A stretch of DNA of 14,292 nt from contig CADWAF010001509.1 in NCBI GenBank assembly GCA_902984215.1, positions 1 through 14,292 of the forward strand, read 5' to 3'. This DNA is from Willaertia magna (Eukaryota; Heterolobosea; Eutetramitea; Acrasida; Naegleriidae). The notes below the pieces were generated by a model that was not told the DNA's origin, ran no database searches, and saw nothing but the letters and a program-made list of their open reading frames with translations. Made by a program: the position numbers and the translations under genes. Each line of letters starts with the position of its first letter. Position 1 is the first letter of the stretch. This document shows positions 1-8,065 of this stretch, in pieces.

Positions 1-2
1 TT

Positions 3-1397
3 AAGAATGGTAAGTGTTTAAGAACACAAATAACAATTCATTCCGATAATAAAAAGGAAGAAGATTATGTTAGCGCTTTAGATTATTTTAATCAAGCAAT
101 TGATTTAGAACCAAATAACTATGAAGGTTATTTAGAAAAATCAATTTGCATGTCTCTATTTAATAAACCTATAGATTCTATAAGAATTTTATATGAAGGT
201 CTTTTCCGATGTAATTTTAGTTATTGTTTCTCAAATGAAGAAAGAGAAGTTGAAAAACAATACTTTTTTAATATATTTAAAGGCTTAATAGAAGAAGCAA
301 ATGAAAGATATGAAGAAAGTTTATTATTATATAAAAAAGCAGCTGAATTAGTACCAAATGGTTTCTACGCATTATTCTCATTAGGATTTAGTTTAGGAAG
401 TTTATCTTTAGATTCTGGACCAATAGATGCCACATTAAAAGTTAAATATATAAAAGAATCTAAACAATACTTTCTAGATGCATTAGAAATCTTACAGAAA
501 AGTTCACATCACTCAAAATATCATAAATTCTATATAAGTATACTTTATACAAATATTGGTTGGGTAGAAAGAGAATCAAATGAATTATCTAATGAATCAT
601 TACGTTATTATACATTAGCTGCAAATTTAAATAAGAAACATATTAGAGCATTTTGTTCAAGAGCAAGTTTATATTCAAAACAAAATTTATATTCAGAAGC
701 AATTGCAGATATTTCGACATGTATTCAGATAAGAGAGAATCATGTTAATCATTGGATTGGGATTGATACAAAATTACAACAATGTATACAACAAAGATTA
801 CAAAAAAGACAACGTTCAAATAATAATACAGAAGAAGATGATGAAGAATATATTAAAATATTAAAATTATTAGATTATTTAGATAGTACAGAATCTGAAA
901 GTTTATTAAATAAAATTAAAGAAGAAAGTGAATATACAAGAAAGTCAAAAGGATTATCTCTAAGTCAAATGAGGGCTTATGAAAAACGTTTAAGTGATTT
1001 ATATGAAGAGAGAGGTATATTATATTTAGAGAATAATCAAATCTTTGAATCTATGAAGGATTTTACAATCGCTAGAGTTATCTATCCTTTAGGATCTTAT
1101 GCTTATATGATTAGTTGTTATACTTTAATAAATATTTTAGGAAGTGTTACAAGAGGAATGAAAATATTAACAAAATATGAAACATTAATTTCTGATGAAG
1201 AATATTTACGTGATAATTATCCAAATCTTTCAAGAACTGATTTTATTGATATGTCTACTTTATATAAATATAGAGCTGATTGGCATAATAATGTTGCAAC
1301 TATATCCACAGGTGATATGTATCAAGATAATTTAAAGAAGGCAAGTAGTGATGAGAAGATGGGAAAGATGTTAATGAATATTGGAAGAATATTTTAA
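3..1397 (+). CDS. TPR-repeat protein, 5'-truncated by the window edge
   Basis: The reading frame is open from base 3 to the TAA at 1395-1397, so the first in-frame ATG (150) is probably not the true start: the residues before it already form a TPR helix pair (FNQAIDLEPNN, bases about 93-125). Further TPR-like helices lie near bases 285-360 (YKKAAELVPNG), 546-740 (two adjacent units, with YYTLAANLNKKH and EAIADISTCIQI) and 1005-1095 (RGILYLENNQIFESMKDFTIA). TPR proteins are scaffolds for protein-protein contacts. No enzyme domain, signal peptide or membrane segment is visible, so a cytosolic adaptor is the most one can infer. An acidic low-complexity linker (EEDDEEY) sits near base 830. It converges on the BTB-SPRY gene with 27 nt between stops. 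The family call is fairly secure; the function is unknown. Confidence 0.8.
   Translation, partial: KNGKCLRTQITIHSDNKKEEDYVSALDYFNQAIDLEPNNYEGYLEKSICMSLFNKPIDSIRILYEGLFRCNFSYCFSNEEREVEKQYFFNIFKGLIEEANERYEESLLLYKKAAELVPNGFYALFSLGFSLGSLSLDSGPIDATLKVKYIKESKQYFLDALEILQKSSHHSKYHKFYISILYTNIGWVERESNELSNESLRYYTLAANLNKKHIRAFCSRASLYSKQNLYSEAIADISTCIQIRENHVNHWIGIDTKLQQCIQQRLQKRQRSNNNTEEDDEEYIKILKLLDYLDSTESESLLNKIKEESEYTRKSKGLSLSQMRAYEKRLSDLYEERGILYLENNQIFESMKDFTIARVIYPLGSYAYMISCYTLINILGSVTRGMKILTKYETLISDEEYLRDNYPNLSRTDFIDMSTLYKYRADWHNNVATISTGDMYQDNLKKASSDEKMGKMLMNIGRIF
10..56 (+). other. Possible 47-nt intron at the 5' end of the TPR gene
   Basis: Bases 10-15 read GTAAGT, a consensus 5' splice donor, directly after an ATG (7-9). 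Bases 55-56 supply an AG acceptor. Removing 10-56 would join ATG to GAA GAA GAT in the TPR frame, giving a start Met right before the first TPR helix. Against this, the same bases are also open in the TPR frame and could be coding, and there is no obvious pyrimidine tract. This is a suggestion only. Confidence 0.25.
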
Positions 1398-1403
1398 ATA
1401 TTA

Positions 1404-1409
1404 TTTATT
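1404..1409 (-). terminator. Candidate poly(A) signal of the BTB-SPRY gene
   Basis: On the minus strand this reads AATAAA, 16-21 nt beyond the TAA of the BTB-SPRY gene. It sits inside the 27-nt gap to the convergent TPR gene. Cleavage 10-30 nt further on would fall within the TPR coding sequence, so the two mRNAs probably overlap at their 3' ends. AATAAA is common by chance in such AT-rich DNA. Confidence 0.4.
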
Positions 1410-1424
1410 TAAACAATGTAAATA

Positions 1425-2495
1425 TTAATCTACAAATTCAAATTCTGTTTCAAGATAACAAATATCAAATGCAGGACGAATATCACCATTGTAAACAGAA
1501 ACATTTTTAAAAGCAACACCACAATCCTTACCATTTATCTTAAAAGAAATTGTGTTTGCATAATCATCATAAATTGCTTCAACAGTTGATCCAGGATAAT
1601 TATTACCATTAAATAAAGTGGTATAATTACTTCCTAATGGTGGATCTTCAGCTGAATAAATTTTACCAGTTTGAATGCATACAAACCATCCACTTCTATT
1701 GTTTGGGGTCGAGGGTTCGAATCTAGAGGTTGACATAAATCCAACCATTAAATTATGACAGCTATTAATTAATTTAATCTTATAACGATAACATCCAATT
1801 GTACCTAATGCACCACTTTGCCAATCATTTGATCCTTTTACTTTTTTAATTCTTTTACAATCCTTACTTAATACTAAATTTGTATTATTTATATATTTTG
1901 GATCAAATTCAAATGCATTGATTTTTAATCCTTCTAAAATTACATGGAATTCATCATGTAATAGTTTTAATCCTTTTGTTGGTAAGATACGTAAGATTGA
2001 AGATATTGAATAGAATAATACTTCCTGAATAAATTCTGATAGTTCACCTCTTGACATTTCTGACAATTGAATAGCAATATTATTTCTTCTTAAATGATTT
2101 AAAATTAATGGAAAATATTTTGGATCTCTATCTAAAAAGTAAACTGCTGTATTATTGTCAGATTTCAACAATGTATTAAATATTGCAGTTTTATCAATCG
2201 TTAAGGTTTGTTTAGTTGTTGAGAATTCAGTTCCTCCAATATTTAATTTGACAATGTCATTTTGTTGACATTCATAAGGGATAATGTTCTTTGTCGAATT
2301 TCCACCATTAATGTTAAGGGAATGTTGGATTAAGGTTTGTTCTCTTTCTTGCAAAGATTTTTCAATAGTTTCAAGCTTTTCTTTCTTTGTGTTTAGTTCT
2401 TCTTCAGTTTCTTTTAGAAATTTGAATTGAGTTGAAAATGTTTGAAGAGAACCTAACAATAGTTTTTCAGTTTGTTCAATGTGATGAAGTGACAT
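1425..2495 (-). CDS. Coiled coil-BTB/T1 (KCTD-like)-SPRY protein
   Basis: 356 residues in one exon. Residues about 20-58 are a Glu/Lys/Leu-rich coiled coil. Residues 81-171 match the potassium-channel T1 subclass of BTB domains as seen in KCTD proteins: the signature LNIGGTEF starts at 84, and LDRDPKYFPLILNHLR at 121-136 is the typical second motif. No channel membrane segments follow. Residues about 200-350 look like a SPRY/B30.2-type beta sandwich (GSTVEAIYDDYANTISFKING near 302-322, then GVAF and DIRPAFDI). KCTD-type BTB domains often bind Cullin-3 and SPRY domains bind substrates, so a ubiquitin-ligase adaptor is plausible, by inference only. The ATG at 2495 is preceded by A-rich sequence and by in-frame stops. 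Its likely promoter is the 2496-2950 spacer. The BTB call is strong; the SPRY call is good. Confidence 0.85.
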   Translation of the reverse strand: MSLHHIEQTEKLLLGSLQTFSTQFKFLKETEEELNTKKEKLETIEKSLQEREQTLIQHSLNINGGNSTKNIIPYECQQNDIVKLNIGGTEFSTTKQTLTIDKTAIFNTLLKSDNNTAVYFLDRDPKYFPLILNHLRRNNIAIQLSEMSRGELSEFIQEVLFYSISSILRILPTKGLKLLHDEFHVILEGLKINAFEFDPKYINNTNLVLSKDCKRIKKVKGSNDWQSGALGTIGCYRYKIKLINSCHNLMVGFMSTSRFEPSTPNNRSGWFVCIQTGKIYSAEDPPLGSNYTTLFNGNNYPGSTVEAIYDDYANTISFKINGKDCGVAFKNVSVYNGDIRPAFDICYLETEFEFVD

Positions 2496-2532
2496 AATTT
2501 TTTAGTTTTAATTTATTTTCTTTTTGAAAACA

Positions 2533-2690
2533 TGACGTTTCTTAAGGTTCTTTTGGTTTCGTTCTTGTTTAGGCTTTTCTTTTTTTAAAGGAAAGGAAAG
2601 AGATAAGTAAAGAACTCCGTTATTGTTTATTCATGACGTTGCTTTGTAAGGTATTACTCGCTGGCGAAATACTTTGAAAAAAGCACGTCA
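2533..2690. promoter_or_regulatory. Cluster of three TGACGT (CRE-like) hexamers
   Basis: TGACGT occurs on the plus strand at 2533-2538 and 2634-2639, both inside CATGACGTT, and on the minus strand at 2685-2690 (ACGTCA). TGACGT is the core of sites bound by bZIP factors of the CREB/ATF type. The cluster starts 38 nt upstream of the BTB-SPRY start codon. G/C-containing hexamers should be rare in DNA of this composition, which is why three copies in 158 nt stand out. Binding is inferred. Confidence 0.35.
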
Positions 2691-2701
2691 AACACCCTAT
2701 G

Positions 2702-2780
2702 ATTCCCGCCATTTTATTTATGAAACAAATAATACCACCAGTACACATTTTAATGACCTATATTTCTAATTTTCGGGAAT
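2702..2780. repeat. Inverted ATTCCCG heptamers
   Basis: ATTCCCG at 2702-2708 and its reverse complement CGGGAAT at 2774-2780 are separated by 65 nt in the same promoter spacer. The first copy continues to TTCCCGCC, resembling an E2F-type site. The spacing is too wide for a tight hairpin, so two oriented protein-binding sites are more likely than an RNA structure. Confidence 0.25.
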
Positions 2781-2930
2781 AGTGATAGTGTCTTTTGCCA
2801 TTTACAAAATAATTGAGGCTGTTATTTCATCCCAAAACGTAATTAGTAGAGATGTATAATCTATCATGCACTTAGAAGTTTTTCTTTTTAACTTAAAAAA
2901 TCAATTACAAGAAAAACAGTGATACATTTT

Positions 2931-2936
2931 TTTATT
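2931..2936 (-). terminator. Candidate poly(A) signal of the filamin-NHL gene
   Basis: AATAAA on the minus strand, about 15 nt past the TAA of the filamin-NHL gene and followed by an A-run. The position fits a short 3' UTR. The motif is frequent by chance in AT-rich DNA. Confidence 0.4.
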
Positions 2937-2950
2937 GTTGATAAATAAAT

Positions 2951-5900
2951 TTATTTAAACATTTGAATACGATGATTATCTCTATCTGCAACATATAATT
3001 GACCATTATTATTTAAAGCAAGTGCATAAATGTAGTTAAATTCACCATTTCCACTTCCTTGGTTACCAAATTGCTTAATGAATTGTCCATCCTTATCAAA
3101 TACTGAAATACAATTGTTTGAATAATTACTAATATAAATATTATCATTTGTTTTATCAACAACTAATGCTAAAGGCTGATTTGTATTAGTTTGATGTTGA
3201 ATAGTTGAAATTACATTTCCATCTTCTTTGTTTAATATTTGCATTCCATTATTACTATAATCTGCAATAATTAAATTACCTTTAGAATTAAAATCTATTT
3301 TCATTGGATATTGAAATCCATTAAATTTCTTTAATAATTGACCAGCGTTAGAATAAACTTTAATTCTATTATTATTACGATCTGAAATGTAAATATTTCC
3401 ATTATTTGAATCAATTATCATTCCACTATAACAATCAAAACAAAATTGATTATCACCATTTCCTCTTCCACTTCCAATCACTTGTTGCAATTGTTTTCCA
3501 TTTTCTTTCTTTTCAAATCTATAAATCTTTTGATCACCACCACAACCAACTAAAATTTCATTTCCTTCTTTAAAATAATCAATCGCAATAAAAAAAGGAT
3601 TATTTGGTGTTTTCAATTGATATTTGTAATTGCCTTCCATATCTAAAACTTGTATTCTATGATTATGTGAATCAGCAACAAATAATAAATTATCCTTTTC
3701 ATCAAATTTAATATCACATGGATAATTTAATTGTCCATTATTTGATCCATAACTTCCAATAGTTTTATAATGATTAAATTGATTACTAAAAGAAATTCCA
3801 TAATTTGGTGCAAATGCAAATGGAATACCATTTAATAAATTATCATTAATTTTAATTGATAAATAAACTAATTTATATATATTTTCAATTGGTGTATTAA
3901 ATTGAATATTAAATGTTCCATTATTGTTATTTATAACATTACAATTAACTAAAGTATTATTTGTACTCGATTGATTTAAATGAATAAATGATTGAATATT
4001 AACATTGTCAACTTTTCTTAATTGATTTTGATTATTTTTAAATTGTAAAATAAATATATTTGATTGATTGTAAATTAATTTTGTATCATTTAAAATATTA
4101 ATTTCAGGTTTTACAATTTCAAATTTAAATGGTGAATTTTTAATTGGTTTATTTTCAATTAAACAATTTAATAAAATTTCATTTTGATTGATTGATGGTG
4201 ATTTAAATTCAATTGTAAATGTTCCATTATTATTATTTTGTAAATTACATTGACATATTTTATTATTACTATTTATAGTTGTAATAAATGATTCCATTTT
4301 ACTAAAATTATTTCTATTTGTTTTTAAAATAAATTTATTATTTTGATTTTCAATAATTGTTTGTCCATTAATATTTAATTCAGTTGTAATAACATTATTA
4401 AATTCATATAATTTCATTTTCTTTTCTTCAATTAAAGTATTTAATATAAATGGAGAAGATGGTGATTGGAATTCAATTGTAAATGTTCCATTATTGTTGT
4501 TAATTACTTTACAATCTTGTATTTTTGTATTATTACCTTTTAATGTTAAATATGATTGTACATTGATTCCACTTTTAGTATAATTAATATTGTTATTTGT
4601 TTTTAATTGTAAAGTTAATTTAATCAATTCTTTTTCTGTTAAAAATTGTTGTGAATTATAATTTAAAATTTCTGAACAATTAATTAAATTTACAATGTTA
4701 TTAAATTCATGTAATAAAATTTCTTTTCCTTCAACAATTGTAAATAATTTGAAGGGATTTGAAGGACATTTAAATTCAATTGCAAAAGTATTGTTATAAT
4801 TATTAAATAAATTACAATTTTCTTTTCCATTACAACCATTGTAAACTAAATATGGTTGTCCTAAATTTACTTTAAAATTAGATTTAAAATTAATCTTAAT
4901 TTTTTGTCCTTCAATTAAATGTTTTGGTTCTGAATAATTTAATAATTCATAATTAAATACTTTACATTCAAGTACTTTCATTTCTTTATCTTCAATTAAT
5001 GTTTTTAATTTAAATAATTCAACATTAGATGGACATTTAAATTCAATAAAATAAGTTCCATTATTACTATCAATTACTTTACAATCATCAATCTTTTTAT
5101 CACCACTTTCATTTAAAATAAAAGATTTAATTAAATATCCACCTTTTAATAAATTTCCCTTTTCACTCTTTAATTGTAATTTTAATTTATAATTTTCATC
5201 TTTAATAAATATATTTGGAATATCTTCAATTAAACATAAAGATGGATTTACAATTCCATCAACAACATATCCAAATTGTTTATTAATTTTATTTATCCAT
5301 TCTTGTTCTTCAAAAGATAAAACAATTTCAAATTGATTACATGTATTTAAAAATGTATTAGATAATGTAGAATAATTATTTAATTTGTTTAATTCAAAAT
5401 TATTTAATTCTTTTCTTTTGTTAATTAATTCAATTCCATTATTTTGTAATTCATTAATATTTATATTGGTAACTTCATTTTGAATAAATTGAATATTTTC
5501 AGTTAAATTTGTTTTTTCATTTTCTAAAATTGTAATTCTTTCATTATGTTTTTGATTTAAATTATTTTCTAATAATTTTTCCTTTTCTTGAAATGCATTA
5601 ATAATATTCTTAATTGATTGTTTTAATTTTGTAATTTCATGTTTTTTTTGATTATTAATTTTTGTAATACTTTGTTCCACTTGTTGCAATGATTGTTGTA
5701 ATGATTGTGTTTTATTTTCTAATTTTTGTTTCAATTCTTTAACTTTATTAATTTCCATTGTAATAATATCGTTAATTGGTTTTAAATTATGTCCATTATT
5801 ATGAGAATTAATACCACATTCTGAACAAACAATTATATCATCACATGTATTACAAATATATTTTAAAGGACAACCATGTTCTTTACAACAATAACGTGGA

Positions 5901-6442
5901 TCAATAATTGTTTGTTTTACTTTTATTTCAGTAATTGATGATGGTTCATTAATAAAAGTTGAAGTTGGAACATGTTCTTTTTGTTTTTTATTAAAATAAT
6001 TTTCCAATAATTGTTTTGTATTTTCATTTAAATCATTTGAATTTTGTAATAAATAATTTAAAATAGAATCAATATCTTGTTTTTCACTATTTAATAATTG
6101 TTTTAATAAAGTATAATTATCAAATTCATTAATAATAGACTTTACAATATCATCATTCATATTTAATTCATTTAATTTTAATTTTAAATCATTCCATTCA
6201 TTATTTAATTTATTTAAAAATGGTCCAATAGTTAAATATAATTTCATTTCATTATATTGATCTATTAACTTTTTTAAACTGTATTCCACTTGACTTTCAA
6301 TATCTTTTGAAATTGCATTAACTATAATAGGATTAAGTGGAAAATCAACTAATAAATAATCAAAATCTGTTAAAGTTGTAAATATATTATATTGTTTAAT
6401 TTCATCATTATTATTCATAAATGGTTTAAACTTCAAAAACAT
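2951..6442 (-). CDS. TRIM-NHL-like protein: B-box, coiled coil, five filamin-type repeats, NHL propeller
   Basis: 1163 residues, uninterrupted. Residues 1-180 are helical and unrecognised, with no RING finger. A B-box zinc finger spans 186-218 with ligands C186, H189, C197, C200, C206, C209, H214 and H218. Residues about 225-360 are a Gln/Lys/Glu coiled coil. From about 405 to 879 come five filamin/ABP280-like Ig repeats, each with the NGT(Y/F) turn (461, 550 as NNTF, 651, 739, 841) at 88-102-residue spacing. Residues 892-1163 are an NHL beta-propeller with blade motifs such as ADSHNHRIQV, SDRNNNRIKV and ADRDNHRIQM. This order matches animal TRIM2/3/71 except for the lost RING and the multiple filamin repeats. 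NHL propellers bind RNA or proteins. Met9 is an alternative start. The gap to the upstream ORF's stop is only 23 nt, leaving almost no room for a promoter of its own. Confidence 0.88.
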   Translation of the reverse strand: MFLKFKPFMNNNDEIKQYNIFTTLTDFDYLLVDFPLNPIIVNAISKDIESQVEYSLKKLIDQYNEMKLYLTIGPFLNKLNNEWNDLKLKLNELNMNDDIVKSIINEFDNYTLLKQLLNSEKQDIDSILNYLLQNSNDLNENTKQLLENYFNKKQKEHVPTSTFINEPSSITEIKVKQTIIDPRYCCKEHGCPLKYICNTCDDIIVCSECGINSHNNGHNLKPINDIITMEINKVKELKQKLENKTQSLQQSLQQVEQSITKINNQKKHEITKLKQSIKNIINAFQEKEKLLENNLNQKHNERITILENEKTNLTENIQFIQNEVTNININELQNNGIELINKRKELNNFELNKLNNYSTLSNTFLNTCNQFEIVLSFEEQEWINKINKQFGYVVDGIVNPSLCLIEDIPNIFIKDENYKLKLQLKSEKGNLLKGGYLIKSFILNESGDKKIDDCKVIDSNNGTYFIEFKCPSNVELFKLKTLIEDKEMKVLECKVFNYELLNYSEPKHLIEGQKIKINFKSNFKVNLGQPYLVYNGCNGKENCNLFNNYNNTFAIEFKCPSNPFKLFTIVEGKEILLHEFNNIVNLINCSEILNYNSQQFLTEKELIKLTLQLKTNNNINYTKSGINVQSYLTLKGNNTKIQDCKVINNNNGTFTIEFQSPSSPFILNTLIEEKKMKLYEFNNVITTELNINGQTIIENQNNKFILKTNRNNFSKMESFITTINSNNKICQCNLQNNNNGTFTIEFKSPSINQNEILLNCLIENKPIKNSPFKFEIVKPEINILNDTKLIYNQSNIFILQFKNNQNQLRKVDNVNIQSFIHLNQSSTNNTLVNCNVINNNNGTFNIQFNTPIENIYKLVYLSIKINDNLLNGIPFAFAPNYGISFSNQFNHYKTIGSYGSNNGQLNYPCDIKFDEKDNLLFVADSHNHRIQVLDMEGNYKYQLKTPNNPFFIAIDYFKEGNEILVGCGGDQKIYRFEKKENGKQLQQVIGSGRGNGDNQFCFDCYSGMIIDSNNGNIYISDRNNNRIKVYSNAGQLLKKFNGFQYPMKIDFNSKGNLIIADYSNNGMQILNKEDGNVISTIQHQTNTNQPLALVVDKTNDNIYISNYSNNCISVFDKDGQFIKQFGNQGSGNGEFNYIYALALNNNGQLYVADRDNHRIQMFK

Positions 6443-6465
6443 GTTACGACAAAAATTAGATAATT

Positions 6466-7389
6466 CTACCGTTGTTGTTTTTGATTGTAAATTGTTTCTA
6501 ATTTTTGAAAAGCAAATGCATATCCTCTTTTAGCACAATTCATTAAATCATGTTCAGTAATATTTTGATCATTAGAAAAAGATTCATTAATATATAAAAC
6601 ATGTTCTAATTGTTGTAATGAATATTTAATATCATTAATATCATAATCTAATACTCCTTGTTGTTGTAATTTTAATAATTTATATTGACACCAACTATTT
6701 CTATCCAAGTCACCTACTTTTAATAAATTTACATAATAATTACCTTGTTCAATTTCATTATTTGTATATTCTGAACTTTTTAATTTTTGTAAAATTAAAT
6801 AACAAATAATTGATTGTGGAATTTTACAAATTGTATCTTCATGTGCTTCTTTAATTTTGTTATATAAATTATAAACATTTTCAAATAAAGCTTTTGCTTT
6901 TTTATCATTTACTTCTAATAATCTAATTTTACAACTATAAATAATAGCTAAAACATGTTGTGCCATTAATTTTAAAAGCCATTCTTCTTCTAAATTTGTA
7001 TTATAACTTGATAATTTCTCATTTAATAAATCTGCATATTCAAATAATTTATAAAAAGCATCATTGTAACCTCTAATATAAGATTCTAATAAGAAATTAA
7101 TAATAAAAATAGCTTTACATTTAATATTATTTTGTTTTTCAATAAATAAAGATAATAAATATAAATCTTTTGCATCTAATTCTAATTTTACTTTTTGATT
7201 CATTTCTGTTACAATTTTTGTAAACTTTTCAATTCTTTGTTCTTCTTTTTGATTTTTGTCATCATTAATACTTTTTAAATAAATTTTTAACATGTCACTC
7301 ATCATTTTATTTTCAAAATTATTATTTAAATAATTAAATAAATCTTTATCATCAATAAAATTACCTAATTGATTAATGACATCTTTCAT
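6466..7389 (-). CDS. Alpha-helical (TPR/Sel1-like?) protein of unknown function
   Basis: 307 residues from the ATG at 7389. The frame stays open up to 7452, but those 21 extra residues overlap the next ORF and are low-complexity hydrophobic (ILIMLMII), so I prefer the MKDVINQL start. The protein is almost entirely helical. The C-terminal part has alternating Leu/Ala/Tyr spacing and the phrase CAKRGYAFAFQKLETIYNQ, which recalls Sel1/TPR repeats, but I cannot place a repeat register with certainty. There is no signal peptide, membrane span or catalytic motif. It ends in TAG, 23 nt before the filamin-NHL start codon, and begins 22 nt after the upstream small ORF ends. Codon use matches the neighbours. 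The gene is probably real; its function is unknown. Confidence 0.7.
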   Translation of the reverse strand: MKDVINQLGNFIDDKDLFNYLNNNFENKMMSDMLKIYLKSINDDKNQKEEQRIEKFTKIVTEMNQKVKLELDAKDLYLLSLFIEKQNNIKCKAIFIINFLLESYIRGYNDAFYKLFEYADLLNEKLSSYNTNLEEEWLLKLMAQHVLAIIYSCKIRLLEVNDKKAKALFENVYNLYNKIKEAHEDTICKIPQSIICYLILQKLKSSEYTNNEIEQGNYYVNLLKVGDLDRNSWCQYKLLKLQQQGVLDYDINDIKYSLQQLEHVLYINESFSNDQNITEHDLMNCAKRGYAFAFQKLETIYNQKQQR

Positions 7390-7411
7390 TGTAATAAATT
7401 GTAAATTTTTA

Positions 7412-7678
7412 TTAATTATCATTAACATTATTAAAATATAAAGATCTAACATTTACATTTTCATCTTCTTTAAAACATGAATCTAATAATTCTTTTGGTA
7501 ATGTTTCTAAATTAAATGAATTAATATCATTATTTTCATTCTTTTTAAAACATTTTAAAAAAGAAACTAATGGACTTGTTAAAAATAAATTATTTAAAGA
7601 TCCATCAAATGAAATACTTTTTTTAGTGACTTCTTCAATGATTTTTGAAATATCTGGATCAATTTCACTCATTTTCAT
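7412..7678 (-). CDS. Small hypothetical protein, 88 aa
   Basis: It encodes a mildly acidic, mostly helical peptide (start MKMSEIDPDISK). Its codon choice (GAA, AAT, TTA, TCA) is like that of the flanking genes, and its composition is not the N/K/I/F noise expected from random AT-rich DNA. Two methionines (codons 1 and 3) are possible starts. It ends 22 nt before the ATG of the helical-repeat gene. I recognise no domain. It may be a separate small gene, or the first exon or 5' part of the downstream gene, although I found no good GT-AG pair that joins the two in phase. The gene-free AT-rich island lies upstream. Confidence 0.5.
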   Translation of the reverse strand: MKMSEIDPDISKIIEEVTKKSISFDGSLNNLFLTSPLVSFLKCFKKNENNDINSFNLETLPKELLDSCFKEDENVNVRSLYFNNVNDN

Positions 7679-7711
7679 ACTTTCTTTGATTAATTTGTTT
7701 TTTGGTTGATG

Positions 7712-7717
7712 ATTATA
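7712..7717 (-). promoter_or_regulatory. Possible TATA element upstream of the small ORF
   Basis: The minus strand reads TATAAT within CTTTATAATCA, about 35 nt before the ATG at 7678. It is the only plausible promoter position for the tightly packed three-gene row, but TATA-like words are very common in this DNA. Confidence 0.2.
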
Positions 7718-7986
7718 AAGTGGACGGTATTTTTTTTATTGAAATTTATTGAAACTTTTAGCCTTTTTCATTACCAAAAAAATTGACAAGTGAAAAGTTC
7801 TTGACTTCAAATTAACTTTACAATGAAAACTTCTTCTCGTTAATTGTTAACAAGCAAATAATAATTTGCAGATTAGAGGCTTGTATTTAGAATTCAGTAA
7901 AAACTGTATATTAAATAGAATTTACAATATACAAATCAACAAATTAGTATTTTTTAAAATAAAACATATAAAAATATTTTAAAATA

Positions 7987-8065
7987 AACAAAATTCTTAA
8001 TTTTTTAATCCAACAAATTATTACTAACAAAAATTCTTTATTTTTCAATCCAACAGTTTATGAAA
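7987..8065. repeat. Imperfect 39-40-bp direct duplication
   Basis: Two adjacent copies begin at about 7987 and 8026. They share AACAAAA, then ATTCTT-A-TTTTT, then AATCCAACA, with small length differences in the T and A runs. Slippage is the simplest origin. It borders the extreme AT island. Confidence 0.4.

Larger units (their letters stand above)
2496..2950. other. Intergenic spacer, probable promoter of the BTB-SPRY gene
   Basis: This 455-nt stretch has no convincing ORF. It lies upstream of the BTB-SPRY gene (start 2495, minus strand) and downstream of the filamin-NHL gene (stop 2951, minus strand). It is visibly less AT-rich than the rest of the non-coding DNA and holds mixed-sequence words, including three TGACGT hexamers and two ATTCCCG heptamers in opposite orientation. 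I see no RNA gene in it. Confidence 0.5.

Noticed and set aside
1704..1736. tRNA-like B box (GGTTCGAATC) suggesting a tRNA gene
   Set aside because: The flanking bases do not form a T-arm stem, no acceptor or D-arm is found, and the site lies inside the well-supported BTB-SPRY coding region.
6425..6475. Intron joining the helical-repeat gene to the filamin-NHL gene
   Set aside because: The only donor-like GTAG at the stop with the AG before TTTAAACC leads to a frame with an early TGA.
7390..7452. Upstream ATG (7452) as the start of the helical-repeat gene
   Set aside because: The extra 21 residues overlap the 88-aa ORF and are low-complexity hydrophobic. The ATG at 7389 gives a more natural start.
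7387..7470. Intron joining the 88-aa ORF to the helical-repeat gene
   Set aside because: The GT sites near the end of the small ORF are in phase 0, while the available AG sites in the next gene need another phase; the GTAAAT donor with the nearest AG gives a stop.
1..7678. Nuclear code with UAA/UAG read as Gln in the host
   Set aside because: The five host ORFs end at TAA or TAG right after complete domains, and reading on gives short noise. Roughly 120 Gln codons are CAA/CAG.
7987..8065. Start of a CRISPR-like or satellite array
   Set aside because: Only two imperfect copies with no spacers; simple duplication in AT-rich DNA explains it.
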